Shown here one piece after another: positions 23,031 through 34,575 of a DNA stretch of 64,000 nucleotides (within the stretch, counting starts at the first letter, position 1; each line of letters begins with the position of its first letter). The DNA is from Pisaster brevispinus (lineage: Eukaryota > Echinodermata > Asteroidea > Forcipulatida > Asteriidae). The DNA lies in contig JAMKCF010000001.1 in assembly GCA_023634235.1 (NCBI GenBank), positions 8,620,758-8,684,757 on the forward strand, written 5' to 3'. The position numbers and the translations under genes were made by a program. Under the pieces are notes generated by a model. It saw only the letters and a program-made list of their open reading frames with translations. It was not told the DNA's origin and searched no databases.

Positions 23031-23649
23031 AATTAGTAAAATGGCAGTACTGTATAGCCTACGTAGGAAGATTGCGACAAAAACTAAGCTAAGTACAACA
23101 AGTATGCCTAAAATAAAAAGGGAAGTGCTAAACGACAACGTTAACGCTATGCTAAAATAGTAAATTTGCCGATTGAGAAATTGTATGATGATGATATTAC
23201 ACGAAAACTGCACTAGCACATGAAACCGGAGTCTAACGTTCACAATCACAAATGTGAGAAACAATAGTTACTCTGCACAAATTCCCTACCAACCATACTT
23301 ACGTGTAATTTTGAAGTTGCAGACGACATTTCCACAAACAGTTTGGAGCCAAAAAGTTGTACTGCATTCACTCACCAATCAGCCATCTTGAATTTGCAGT
23401 ATGTGCGTACTTCCCGACGACCGTTTTGTTGGTGCATTATAACAGATGTAAAATAGCCGTCGCGTGAGCAGATCCAGCCTCGTTCAAGAAATCGTTTATG
23501 GATTTGTCATAATTTGTCATAATTAAGACTAGTCCTGCTTAAGACGCGTTTTGTGAAATCGATCCTAGGATTGATCTTAGCTAGGATTGATCCTAAGTCT
23601 AGGACTAGTCCTAAGTTAGGACTATCTTTGTGAAATCGACCCCTGGTCT

Positions 23650-24633
23650 CACAAGTTAGTACGCAAACCACACAAGACTGTATATCATGGAAAAGGTTTC
23701 ACAATTTAGTACGTAAAGCAATCACACCACAGGTCTCACAATTAAGTAAGTAAAGCGATCATACCACAGGTCTCACAAGTTATTAAGTAAAGATTGGTCT
23801 ATGCTGTTGTATTAAAATCATAATTGAAAAAAAACAAAAAACTTTTTAATATTGTGTATGTAATTTTTGTTGCGATAAAATATTAAATGCGGTATAAGTT
23901 AATAAGTTAATACGTAACACGAATTGCCACTCTTTTCAAAAAATTATGAATTCGAAACAAATTATGAATTCGAAACGAATTATTAATTCAAAACGAATTA
24001 TGAATTCGAAACGAATTATGAATTTGAAACAAATTATTAATTCAAAACGAATCATTAATCTGTTACTACGCCTGCTTTCCGCTGATAACATCTCAGTGCA
24101 TGCCACAATTGCGCAGGAATGACTCTTTATAATATACTCTACATACAAAAAACGCAACAAACGGGTCATAATGGGTTTCGACTTGATCCAGTTTCAAGAA
24201 AGCAAACAAGAGCACCGTTAAACTGGTATAGCGCCCTCAATTGTTTAAAAAGCATCACATGTGTTTCGACACTGGCGAAAATGCGCAATAGATGACGTAA
24301 TTGTGACGTCGTTCCACATTTTAGGCCGGAAAGCACATCTACAGTATCTCAGAAGTCTAAAACTGAAACAAGTTTGACGATCGGGGGTATACTTTTTGAG
24401 ATATGGTGCTGCAAAGATTGGCTAATTAAATATTCACCTCGCTGTAAAGTGGCTAATTAATTAAGAATTTTAATATTTTTTACATTAAGAGTCAAGCTTA
24501 TGTTCTAAGCTTCAATTTGATATATGATTCAACTCTTTCCTATTTACGCTCTAGGATATTAGGCTTAAAGAAAAAACGTGTACAAATGCTTTGGGATTTA
24601 GGTGGAAACAAAGAATAATAATAATAATAATAA
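23650..24633 (+). repeat. right part of element C: 40-bp and 18-bp minisatellites
   Basis: Three diverged units of about 40-45 bp built on GGTCTCACAAGTTAGTA and AAGCGATCATACCACA (23645-23800). Then come about six units of AATTATGAATTCGAAACG (about 23940-24055) and unique sequence shared with 26080-27490. No gene. A 78-residue minus-strand open frame here is a translation of the minisatellite. Confidence 0.7.
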
Positions 24634-25238
24634 CTAGCATTGAGGTGTTTGTGAACTAACACGAAGCTGTTCCGTTTTGTTGTGCTTTGATTAGACGATC
24701 CAGACATTTAAACTGAGGCTAAGTTCAAGATTGACTGATATGATTCCACTTCCGGTTAACCCGGAAGTAAAGGTCAACATGGAGTTATGGTAACCCAAAA
24801 TTTCTCTTCAAACTTCATAGGGTTTATAACTGAAAATAATTGAAACTCGGCTGTGCAGTTCTTGAGATATGGTCCCACTTCCGGTTGACCCTTAAGTAAA
24901 GGTCAATATGGGGTCACGGTAACCCAAGTTTAATCTTCAATGCTCAATGAGTCTATAACTGAAAAGAAATTAAAATGCACATAATTATCGTTTCGAATGA
25001 GGCTCGTAGTCCTTGTTATTTGAAAACTGTGCTTGAGGTAATAACTGCAAGAAACATTGAACGCTAGAGGGCATTCTACAACAATTCGACTGCCTAAGCT
25101 CAGAACCACTTTTCAGAACCATGGGTATTGTACACACATACCAAACGCGCCTTAAATGAAGTCATGGTGACATCCAACGGCCTTTTAGGCCGGCAAACGC
25201 ATCTACAGTATCCCTTGAGTGAAAAACTGAAGACATTT

Positions 25239-26065
25239 CATGGCTGTGGTTACTGCCAAAATCCATGTTATTGTCACTTTTCTCTGCTTTTTTTGCAAGC
25301 GTCACATTTCTGCGCTAGCTGTGTAAGCGATGAATGCCTAGTTACGTAAAGTACACATGCGCACAAGCCAAAATTCTTTGCTAATTCTGAAATATGCTTG
25401 AGGTAAGCACTGAATTCTCTGCTTCTGTAAGCGTTGATTCTTTGCTTTTGGTAAGCCAGGCCATGTATTTGGGCCTGGGTCTCACAACTTAGCGTATAAA
25501 GTGAACTATCCCTGATTTATACGAATGAGCCCAATTTCATGGCTCTGGTTACTGCCGAAATCCTTGCTTACAGTCACCCATTCTCTGCCTATTTTGCAAG
25601 CGTCAAATTTTTGCACTATTTGTGTAAGCGAAGTATGCCTTGTTACGTGAAGTACACACGCGCACAAGCCGAAATCCTCTGCTAACCCCTGAAATACGCT
25701 TGACGTAAGCACCTAATTCTATGCTTCCATAAGCGTTGATTCTTTGCTTTTGGTAAGCAGAGCCATGTATTTGGGCCTGGGTCTCACAACTTAGCGTATA
25801 AAGTGAACTACACCTCATTTAAACGGATAAGCCCGAATACATGGCTCTGGTTACTGCCGAAATCCATGCTTATGGTCACCTTTCTCCGCTTATTTTGCAA
25901 GCGTCGAATTTCTGCGCTAGCTGTGTAAGCGAAGAATGCCTAGTTACAGAAAGTACACACGAGAAAAAGCCGAAATTCTCTGCCAACCCCTGAAATACGC
26001 TTGACGTAAGCACGGAATTCTCTGCTTCCGTTAGTGTTGATTCTTTGCTTACGGTAAGCAGCATG
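25239..26065. repeat. array of three palindromic MITE copies
   Basis: Copies at 25239-25465, 25538-25767 and 25850-26065 with the CATGGCTCTGGTTACTGCC / GGTAAGCAGAGCCATG ends and the same 72-84 bp spacers as the array at 14528-15589. The array is part of Helitron-like element D and parallels that in element C, so it was duplicated with it. Confidence 0.8.
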
Positions 26066-26424
26066 AAATTAGGTCCAGGCACAATTTAGTACGTAAACCA
26101 ATCACACCACAGGTCCCACAAATTAGTAAGTAAAGTGATCAAATCACAGTTCTCACAAGTCAGTAAGCAAAGATTGGTCTATGCTGTTGTATTAAAAATG
26201 TAATTGTACAAAGAAAAATCTTTTTAATATCGTGAATGTAATTTTTGTTGCGATAAAATATTAAATGCGGTATAAGTTAACAAGTTAGTACTCACGAACT
26301 ACCAGTCTTATCAAGGAAATATGAATTTGAAACGAATTATGAATTCAAAACGAATTATTTCAAAGCGAATTATAAATCTGTTACTACGCCTGCTTTCCAC
26401 TGATAACATCTCAGTGCATGCCAC

Positions 26425-26976
26425 AACAGGGCTTTAGTAGCACATAATAATTTTAGGTAGACGATTTAAATTTTGGTATATGCTATTGTACTAACATTTG
26501 TTGTGTCTTTTTAATACTGACAGGTTTTGTTGGGCTAAAATAGTCAATATTGGATATGACTTTGTTGTTAATTTTGGCTCTTCTTGCACACCCATGAGAA
26601 ATGTATTTTTTTCTTGTCTACACCTTTCCCCATTCAGCTACAATTTGAGCCTCATTGCAACCCCCAACAGGTTTGTTGTTTGCTACATAGTGATTTCCCG
26701 AAGTAATGCATTCGCACAAGAACCTTAAAAACGTAGCCTTGTTTCCTTCACGATTCAGCTTCAAGTAATGCGTTTGCATTAGAAACCTAAAAGATCGTTT
26801 TCCGGTGAACGGGACCCAAGCGCAGACAAGTCTGACACGCGGGCAACATCGTCCAACACACGGCGTTCTAATGTCTTCGTTCACGCTGAATAACGACAAG
26901 ATCTGAGCGGACACGTCGCTCCGTGCTGAGAGCAAGACAAATTCTTCTCGATTCATGCGAATGAACGTAGACTTGT
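26425..26976. other. 550-bp insertion in element D relative to C
   Basis: Element C reads GTGCATGCCACAATTGCGCA; element D has about 550 bp between GTGCATGCCACAACA and GGCGCAGGAATGAC. The insert begins CAGGGCTTTAG, reminiscent of a hAT-type end, but its right end matches only weakly (TAGCACA core), so the class is unclear. A 112-codon minus-strand open frame (26618-26956) has no recognised similarity. Confidence 0.45.
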
Positions 26977-27488
26977 GCTAGTCGGCGCAGGAATGACTCA
27001 TTATAATATACTGTACATACAAAACACTCAATCACAGGGGTCATTTGGGTTTACGACTTGATCGAGTTTCAAAAAAGCAAGCAAGAGCACCGTTAAACTG
27101 GTATAGCGCCCTCAATTGTTTACAAAGCATCCCATGTGTTTTGTACACGGACGAAAATGCGCAATAGATGACGTAATTGTGACGTCGTTCCACATTTTAG
27201 GCCGGAAAGCACATCTACAGTATCTCAGAAGTCTAAAACTGAAACAAGTTTGACGATCGGGGGTATACTTTTTGAGTTATGGTGCTTTCAAGATTGGCTA
27301 ATTAAATATTCACCTCGCTGTAAAGTGGCTAATTAATTAAGAATTTTAATATTTTTTACATTAAGAGTCAAGCTTGTGTTCTAAGCTTCAATTGATATAT
27401 GATTCAACTCTTTCCTATTTACGCTCTAGGATATTAGGCTTAAAGAAAAAACGTGTACAAATGCTATGGGATTTAGGTGGAAACAAAG

Positions 27489-27521
<33 letters not shown>

Positions 27522-27524
27522 TAA

Positions 27525-27630
27525 TAAAAATCTCGACGAAAACAATACCTGTTCCGACTGTATGTCGGAACAGCTAATAAACATCTCGACGGAAATAGCT
27601 GATCCGACTGTATGTCGGAACAGCTAATAA
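27525..27630 (+). repeat. two tandem 3' hairpin modules
   Basis: Each module reads TCTCGACG(G)AAA...CTGTTCCGAC-TGTAT-GTCGGAACAGCTAATAA. Stems are CTGTTCCGAC/GTCGGAACAG at 27549-27573 and AGCTGATCCGAC/GTCGGAACAGCT at 27598-27626 (one mismatch). They follow an (AAT)n run at the end of element D. The stem repeats the AGCTGTTCCG motif found just inside the 5' end of the same family. The likely role is a 3' terminator for rolling-circle transfer, by analogy with the Helitron 3' hairpin. Confidence 0.7.
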
Positions 27631-27652
27631 TAAAAACTAGCCATAATAAAAA

Positions 27653-28520
27653 CTAGACATAAGGTGTTTGTGAACAAACATGAAGCTGTTCCGTGTTGTT
27701 TTGCCTGGATTATGTGCTTCATTGCCCAAGAAATCTATAACTGAAAAAAAGGTTTGAAAAATGTTGTGTAGCTCTTGATATATGGTCCCACTTCTGGTTG
27801 ACCCGTAAGTAAAGGTCAACATGGGGTCAGGGCTACCAAAGGCTAATCTGCAATGTCCAAGGAGTCTGTAACTGAAAAAGTTTGAAAATCGGTTGTGTAG
27901 ATTTTAAGATATGGTCCCACTTCCGGTTGACCCGGAAGTAGAGGTCAACTTGGGGTCACGGTTTTTCAAAGTTAATTTTTAATGCCTAAGAGTCTATAAC
28001 TGAAAAACAAGTTTGAACATTGGCTGTGTACTTTTTGAGATATGGTTCCACTTCCGGTTGACCCGGAAGTAAAGGTCAACATGGGGTCAAAGTTATTTAA
28101 AACTAATCTTTAAAGCCCAAGGAGTCTATAACTGAAAAAGTTTGAAAATCGGTTGTGTAGTTCTTGAGATATGGTCCCACTTCCGGTTGACCCGGAAGTA
28201 GAGGTCAACATTGGGTCACGGTTTTTCAAAGTTATTATTTACTGCCTAAGGAGTCTAAAAATGAAAAAAAGTTTGAAAATCGGTTGTGTAGTTCTCGAGA
28301 AATGGTCCCACTTCCGGTTGACCCGAAAGAAGAGGTCAACATGGGGTCACGGTTTTTCAAAAAACAAAATTAATGCCTAAGAAGTCTATAACTGAAGAAA
28401 AAGTTAAAATCGGTTGTGTAACTCTTGAGATATCGTCCCACTTCCGGTTGACCCGGTAATAAAGGTCAACTCTGGGTCAGGGCTATCCAAGGCTAATCTC
28501 CTATGCCTAAGGAGTCTATA
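27653..28520 (+). mobile_element. Helitron-like element E, 5' part with six core units
   Basis: 5' end CTAGACATAAGGTGTTTGTG at 27653, then AGCTGTTCCG. Core units with anchors at about 27788, 27918, 28049, 28179, 28309 and 28439 (130-131 bp period). It is interrupted at 28520 by a MITE and at about 28862 by ISL2EU. Its sequence resumes at 34576 (ACTTCTTGAGATATGGTGCT). Two nested insertions in one element give a clear relative age order. Confidence 0.75.
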
Positions 28521-28828
28521 GACCTTTCTTTTTTTGCAACGTCACAGCCCAAGTTTTTGCCAACCCAGGTTGGAAAACTATGGAAAGCCATCAAATGCAA
28601 AACAAAATCAGGTAGCTACAGTTTGTAACAACGTTACACAAATATTCAAAAATAGTGTTTAATTTATTGGAAACAAAGCAACCGATCATGGGAGGTATTT
28701 TATTTAATTAGAAGCTTGCCGAAAATGTTGAATTTGGTTAAAACATCTGTTAACACGATTGAATGTTTTACTAGCATTCGGCGGTCCATGCCAACCAGCG
28801 CGGTTTGTTTATCAACAAAGGAAAGGTC
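28521..28828. mobile_element. 308-bp MITE inserted in core repeat of element E
   Basis: The core consensus GAGTCTATAACTGAAAAAAG is broken into GGAGTCTATA | GACCTTTC...GAAAGGTC | TATTACTGAAAAAAG. Terminal inverted repeats begin GACCTTTC and continue imperfectly (CTTTTTTTGCAAC against CCTTTGTTGATAAAC). Flanking TATA/TATT is consistent with duplication of about 4 bp in TATA. No coding capacity. The superfamily is not assigned. Confidence 0.7.
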
Positions 28829-29127
28829 TATTACTGAAAAAAGATTTGAAATCGGCCGTATACAACAATCCTTCACCAATCTTGAACTCTTGGTGGCAGC
28901 AGATACGCCTCCATTACTGCGGTGGTACGACTGACATGACTGACCTTGCCACCTAACACTACTGCCGTCTGGCATGCCTAGCGCTCGGGTTTTATGGTCG
29001 GGCTCTTCGGCGCGGCGATCAGCTGTGATCAGCTGCAGTCACAGGTTATAGTTGTTGGACTTTTTATGGATCTACTTTGCAATTTTTTTGAGTGACCTGA
29101 TTCATGAGTCTGCACTGATTTCCAGCC

Positions 29128-31181
29128 ATGGCTTGGATAGACGACGTCCGTCAGTGGCCAACTGTCATAGTTGAAGGTAGGCCTTTTCACACACAGGACC
29201 AACGTTCCTGGAGTCGTCATTTCGTAAACAATAGTTTGGGAAAATACCATAACGATATTTTATGTTAATATACTATTTAAAGGTTGTGTTTTTTTTATTT
29301 TAAGTTGAACCATTTAATTATTAATTTGCGGGCGTTGAAAACTGTCCTATCCCTGTCATGCCTGTGGGGACGCTGGGCTGGGGTCGTGGGAGTTAATCCC
29401 TCGTAAACAACTTAAATTAAATCACTTTGTGTACACTTTCATGAGCATGATGAGGGCTCTGTCTATGAAAATTAATACTTCACAAAACTTCACTTGACCT
29501 TTAGAGCCGCTCTTTAATATCTTTGTTTGAAAAATTTAGAAACATGAGTTGTTTTGAAGGGTGTCAGGTCTACATGTAAATTTGTATTAAATAAATGAAC
29601 TGTTTACTTAAGGAGTAATTACCGTCACTGTATCAAACACAGTTTTGAAATGTATACATTCCAATTAAGGGATATTGGCTGTTCTGTTCTGAAACCGGCT
29701 GAAAAGCAGACAAAAAGCTGTACTAAAGAACATGTACTCGACAAATTGCTATGTCTGACAAACATTTTAAGATATTTGTTTTAAGTATTTTTTTTTTTTT
29801 TTAAGGAATTGAGAACTACTTCATTGCGACCCAAGCCTGTGACAGTCAACCCAACTCCAACTACAGATCTTTGATTGAAGGTCAGAACTATCTTAGGTCT
29901 GGTTGGGTTGGTAAGATTCAACATCAATTGTTGAATGATGGCAAGGACATCCTGCTACAGGGACAGGTGAGATATTCTCAGATGATCATCAAATACCATG
30001 ATGTGAGTGTCACCCACCGTAGGGAAACAGCAGTTGTACTAGATATCAAGTGTGACTGCATGGCCAACAAAGGCATGTGTTGCAGCCATGCTGCAGGCCT
30101 TATGTATAAACTCCACCAAGCAGTAGCCAGGGGGTATACTGGACAAGGATGTATTGATGTGTCATGTGCCTGGAATAGTGGAACCTCTCAGAATGTTTTA
30201 CCAGATACTGTTGAAAATATAAGATTAGAGTATGGTTTGAAACCAAAAACAATGTCACGCCTATCCACTGCCCTGGAAACTGATGCAGATGTTATTAAAC
30301 ATTTTGGTACTGGTATCTTGAAAGATATCTCTGCCATACCAGGGACAATTCTACATCATGTAGTCACTGCCAAAGAACATACATGTACATTGCCTAAGGA
30401 AATCAACCTGCCTAAAACACATGGTGCATGTTCCATGCAAGAATGTGACCTCTGTAACGATGTGTACATGAAATATGTCAAAATAGGTGACGAAAAAAGA
30501 AAAGTCCTCGCCAGAGAAACAGCCAATCAAGATTCAGAGTTATGGTTACAACAAAGATTGATCCGAATTACAAGCAGCGAGGCTTCAAGTGTTCCAAAGA
30601 AGGCCAACCCCAAAAAGTGGATCACCAGAAAATTGAACAACCGATTTTGGGGAAATGCAGCTACACGACATGGCACGGAGTGTGAGCCAATTGCTCGAAA
30701 ACAGTACAGTCAGGATATTCAGAAAGACATTGCAGTAACTGGACTTCATGTACATCCAGTGGATAACTGGCTGGGAGCAAGCCCAGATGGCATTCTTGAT
30801 GATGACACAATCATTGAGATTAAGTGTCCCACTGATCAAAAGCTGGAACAGTATGACGGTTCCATCTTAAAGCTTGTTGAGAGTGGCAAATATGATATAA
30901 GAATAAACAGTGGCATCTACTTTCTTCGTCAGACAGCATCCGGTTTGGGGTACTACTACCAGGTACAAGTCACAATGCATTGCACAAGGAAACACATGTG
31001 TAAACTTATTGTGTGGACACGATCTAAATACATTGTTGTTGATGTACCATATGACCAAACATGGATCCAGAGTCAGGTAGATCATATCCGTCAAATTTAC
31101 TTTGGACACTTGCTTCCTGCACTAGCAGATAACATCGCCTATGACCACATTCAAATGATTGACATAACAAGAGAACAGTAA
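29128..31181 (+). CDS. SWIM zinc-finger / YqaJ-type nuclease of ISL2EU
   Basis: Two exons, 29128-29176 (MAWIDDVRQWPTVIVEG) and 29806-31181, joined across a GT-AG intron with a long T tract before the acceptor. Together they make 1425 nt, 474 residues plus stop, in one open frame. Residues about 80-115 hold a SWIM finger (IKCDCMANKGMCCSHAAGLM: C-x-C...C-x-H). Residues about 235-430 are a YqaJ-family PD-(D/E)XK nuclease: ELWLQQRLIRITSSEAS, RHGTECEPIARKQYS, LGASPDGI and the catalytic IEIKCPT. YqaJ relatives include phage exonucleases; in eukaryotes the domain is carried by ISL2EU transposons. A poly(A) signal AATAAA lies at 31190-31195, just after the stop. Its role in transposition is unknown; end processing is a guess. 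Confidence 0.88.
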
Positions 31182-31457
31182 GGACCAGAAATAAAAACGA
31201 AACACTAGTAATAATCTTTCCAGGTAATTGTGGATTTATTTGATGTGATTTCCAGCATTGTACAGTAGATGTATAAACACAGAGTCACATACATTGCTCA
31301 TTGATAAGAGACCAGCTTAAATTAACTGGGCCAAATGTCATTGAGCTGCTACTTACTGGCAATGATCTCCACTTGAGTGTACATGGAATTTTGTCAGTAA
31401 GCCCATAACTTTACAGTAAGCAGCACAATTTGCATTTATGGTGATGTGGTACTTATT

Positions 31458-31669
31458 AAGGCCATGTCACAACGGGCAATTTTTCAGACAACTTGAAGGC
31501 AACCAACTGCACTGCATGCACAGGGAACACGTCAACAGCACAAGAGACAATCCTTTAGCTGTAACTGACTATCCCCAAGAAAATGAGAAAACTGAAAGGT
31601 AAATGAATTGTCTTCATAGAGATTGCCTGGAACTGGTTCCCTGTAAATTGCCTTGTGTGACATGGCCTT
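31458..31669. mobile_element. 212-bp MITE between the ISL2EU genes
   Basis: Left end AAGGCCATGTCACAACGGGC and right end GCCTTGTGTGACATGGCCTT form inverted repeats of about 28 bp with a few mismatches. The flanks are TTAT and ATCA, so the target duplication is unclear. The element lies in the intergenic spacer between the two convergent ISL2EU genes and interrupts neither. Confidence 0.7.
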
Positions 31670-32053
31670 ATCATCATACAGGTATTCCATGGTTTACATA
31701 CTTCTACATACATAATGATTGACAAGATACATTAACCTTCTTCAGGGGGTCCATGTCTGTATCAGCTCTAGAATCAGAATGGTTTGAGTTTTACAACAGG
31801 TGGTACTCTTTCATAATTTGTTTGCTGGTAAAATTCTAATATACTATATTCAGTATACAAATAATGAATGTTTTTATTCGTTGAAAGATGGAATGTTCCA
31901 TTCAACGAGGCGAAGTCATTTAAAATGTTTGCATAATAAACATGCAGCAATCAAGTAACATAAACTGACAAGGATCTTTGTGTGAGTTATTAATTTGTTT
32001 TATTACCCACACTGCACAATTGCACAAGAAACCTGTAACAAGAAAATGTACCC

Positions 32054-34400
32054 TTACAACTCATTTGCTTCATAGCTCTGGACAGTGTCATCTATTTCCT
32101 CATCCTCATCTTTGATTAGTTTAGGTTGCATGTTACAGAGACCTGCGCATACAGTTAGAATATCATCTACATTTTTTACATTACCAGGAATTACATTAGA
32201 TAGAATGTTAAAACACTTTAATCTTCTGATTGCCCTTTCGACATGTATCCTGACATTAGCTATACGTCTTGTTCTGGTAACTGCTTGTTCTGGCAATTCA
32301 GGCAGTCCCTTTGTAAAGGCTGGAATTGCAAGGTTAACACCTGAAGGTAATAAATCATCGATGGTAAAACCCCTATCAGCTAAAACTTCATCTCCAGGGA
32401 GCAATTGTTTCAAAAAACCAGAGTTTTCTGTTATCATGGTGTCACTAGCCCGACCACCAAAAAGTTTAGAAACAAACATTACAAAACCATTGGGTGCAAT
32501 GCAATACAAAGCTTTATAGGTGTTATGATGCTTATAGTTACTGTATGTCTGAGCACGCTTTTTCAAATCCTGTGGGCGTTGAACAAAAATCTCAGTGCAG
32601 TCAATTATACATGTGGCCCTTGGGAATGCGGTTAAGAAGGATTTTGGGCGTACTCTTCTGAGTGTATCTCTTGGAAGCCAAAGGATAACCTTCAATCTCA
32701 TGAACTCGGCCATTACACAAATCCAAGTGGAAAATATTTCGCAAGCTGATGTTCGAGAAATGTTAAATCTCTGTGCCAGATCTGTGAACATTAATCCTAA
32801 ACGCAGACGCATCAAAACTAACAGAATTTGTTGATGAACAGATAGCTTGAAGTTCATGGGCTTTAACAAAAATGCAACTAGGGCACTGACCAAAGATGAA
32901 AATACTGCCTTACTGAGACCAGCATAAAATTTACTGTCATTGTCATTCATATCATGGATTGACAATGTGTGTACATGTAAATCAGTTTGTGCAGCTGATG
33001 ACGTCAAGTTTCCATGATTTGTTGTTTGTGTGGATGCAGAGGATGTTGTACAAGTGGCCTTGCACCAACACACATTGTAATTGTGGTCAGTAGTGCTCAC
33101 ATCTCTGTCTTGCTTTATCTCTATTTCCTGTTGTTCCATGGCTTCATCTGTAGTTTCTTCATCACACTGTAAATGGTCACTTCTAGTCTCACCTCTGCGC
33201 TGCTTTGGCGGGGCTCGTCCTTTCAGGAGTGTGTCCTGCCATTGCATAATATATCAAAGAAAAATCAGTTTATTGAATTTATCAATGCAGATTCAAAAAA
33301 AATATATTAGAAATCCATACTGTGTGAGTCAGTTTCATGTACTATCCTGCGGAGCCCCAAATAGGACAGGGGACAAGAAGTTGAAAGGGTAATAAAATGT
33401 TGAGGGAACAAATTAATATTTTGAGTGAATGAATTACTATGTTATTTTATGAGAGCGAATTATTATTTCGAGGGAACAAAAAAGTGCTCATTAATATTTT
33501 GTGCGAACAAAATAATATTCCAAGGGAATGAATTAACATTTCTTAATCATTGCAGTCTAATTTTTTAATATCACAAAATATTTGTAGAAATTTAGGCAAA
33601 AACTTACATTAGTATTGTATCCCATATTGAGAACAGGGTAGGGATGGGCTGCAGTGGGTCTACCATCTGGAACATGGATCCCACATACCTGTATAAAAAG
33701 ACAAAACAAGATAACGTTTTAAATCAAACTATCCTCTGATTCTATTTGACCACTTCTTTTTCACCCTTTTTTCACCTATCATAAGTTAACAATTTATATT
33801 ATAATCTTGTTTGAGGAATGTTTTTGTTGTGACATAAGTGGTTCATATATGGAATCTTACCCTGCCCTCGTCTGGCACTGCAGAGGCAAAGCAAATGCTA
33901 CTCAATAAAAGAAACTGCTATTCCAAGAAAGAGCACCTGTTTGTTTGGGGGAGGGGGGGGGGACGACTACACATTTTCTATTTTAACATACAAGTTACAA
34001 CAAGCATGACAAGGGGCACTGTGAAGTAAGCCTGTTGTGCAATGATATGAGGATAATCCCCAATTCATTTAGATTTTTAGGCTTACATGTTAAAAACTTT
34101 CAGAATTAAACATATTGCTCCTACCTAGTCCTAGAGTCCTAAACTTCTTGGCAAACTTACCACACTGTACGACTTGGGCTCAAAACATTTCCTGTTGATG
34201 TTTTTTAGCCATTGCCGTCTCTCCCGCTGCCGAGCTGGAAATCGGTGCAGTGAATACGGTTTTAAGCAGGGGCAATCATTGTGAATCACGTCATGGTGGA
34301 TATTGCAGATGGACCTCTTCCACGCTTGCACCTTCCCACTGCTACTACTGCACCCCACGGCAACACATCTTCCAGACCGGCCGCCCCCTTGTTTTCCCAT
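32054..34400 (-). CDS. THAP-DDE (DDE_Tnp_4) transposase of ISL2EU
   Basis: Three exons on the minus strand: 34400-34161 (80 codons), 33688-33608 (27 codons) and 33235-32054 (393 codons plus stop). All junctions are GT-AG and phase 0, giving 500 residues. The THAP domain is split by intron 1: CVAVGC, LHRFPARQRERRQWLKNINR, then CGIHVPDGRPT. After a linker comes a helix-turn-helix (HQQILLVLMRLRLGLMFTDL, FNISRTSACEIF). The DDE core follows, with Asp in ATCIIDCTEIFVQRP, Asp in EVLADRGFTIDD and Glu in VRIHVERAIRRLK. A poly(A) signal (AATAAA, complement of 31999-32004) lies about 50 nt past the stop. It should bind the TIRs and catalyse transposition. No broken residue seen, so activity is plausible. 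Confidence 0.9.
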
Positions 34401-34575
34401 TTTGTACACCAAGCAATTTGCAAAGTAAAAGTCCAATAACCCGTGACTGATCAGATGATCGCCGTGTAGCCGGCCCAACCCTTTAAACCCGCGCGACAGC
34501 AGTTGGCAGTACCACCGCAGTAATGGAGGCGTGTCTGCTGCCACCAAGAGTTCATGATCGGTGAAGGATTGTTGT

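Larger units (their letters stand above)
15600..23645 (+). mobile_element. PIF/Harbinger element, 8.05 kb, GTC target duplication
   Basis: Ends are CAGGGGTGGATTTCACAAAG at 15600 and its partner CTTTGTGAAATCGACCCCTG ending at 23645 (1 mismatch in 20). Both are flanked by GTC (15597-15599 and 23646-23648), a 3-bp duplication as expected for this superfamily. Subterminal regions repeat the TCACAAA and CTAACTTAGGACTAGT motifs; the left end also has an 11-bp hairpin, GTTAGGACGAG/CTCGTCCTAAC (15643-15667). It carries a plus-strand transposase and a convergent minus-strand Myb-like gene. Joining the flanks gives ...GGGTCTCACAAGTTAG, matching the spacer of the host MITE array, so the insertion site is reconstructed. 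Confidence 0.9.
13910..24633 (+). mobile_element. Helitron-like element C, interrupted by Harbinger
   Basis: 5' terminus CTAGACATTGAGGTG at 13910, two core units (about 13985-14160), then a long variant interior. The interior holds four copies of a palindromic MITE (14528-15589), sequence resumed after the Harbinger element at 23646, AATTATGAATTCGAAACG-type minisatellite (about 23940-24055), and GCGCAGGAATGAC-type sequence. The usual 3' domain (about 24400-24633) ends in (AAT)n. Without the 8.05-kb Harbinger insertion it is about 2.7 kb and collinear with element D. Confidence 0.7.
24634..27652 (+). mobile_element. Helitron-like element D, tandem copy of C
   Basis: 5' end CTAGCATTGAGGTGTTTGTG at 24634, two core units (about 24720-24990), GCAAGAAACATTGAACGCTA-type sequence also present in C, and MITE copies (25239-26065). 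Then the same minisatellites (26080-26380) and the same 3' domain (about 27240-27500). Relative to C it has about 550 extra bp at 26425-26976 and no Harbinger. The 3' end is extended by two hairpin modules (27549-27573 and 27598-27626) before the next 5' terminus at 27653. Confidence 0.7.
28862..34575. mobile_element. ISL2EU-type DNA transposon, apparently intact
   Basis: Terminal inverted repeats of 67 bp (28862-28928 and 34509-34575, 3 mismatches) start ACAACAATCCTTCACC. Both ends are preceded/followed by GTATAC overlaps. The host core repeat reads CGGCCGTAT|AC before and GTAT|ACTTCTTGAG after, so the empty site is CGGCCGTATACTTCTTGAG, the same length as other copies (CGGCTGTGTACTTCTTGAG). 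Because GTATAC is palindromic the duplication could be 2, 4 or 6 bp; the 2-bp AT reading agrees with what is reported for ISL2EU. It encodes a SWIM-YqaJ nuclease (+) and a THAP-DDE transposase (-) in convergent orientation, the combination described for this superfamily. Both frames are unbroken. Confidence 0.9.

Noticed and set aside
23936..24169. Repetitive F-E-L-I-I-R peptide frame as a structural protein
   Set aside because: It is the translation of an 18-bp minisatellite that recurs, disrupted, at 26318-26380.
26618..26956. 112-residue minus-strand frame in the element D insert
   Set aside because: No recognised similarity, it contains internal direct repeats at the DNA level, and no regulatory or splice context was seen.
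29128..31181. YqaJ protein as evidence of phage or viral DNA
   Set aside because: It has an intron, lies between ISL2EU inverted repeats, and is paired with a THAP-DDE transposase.
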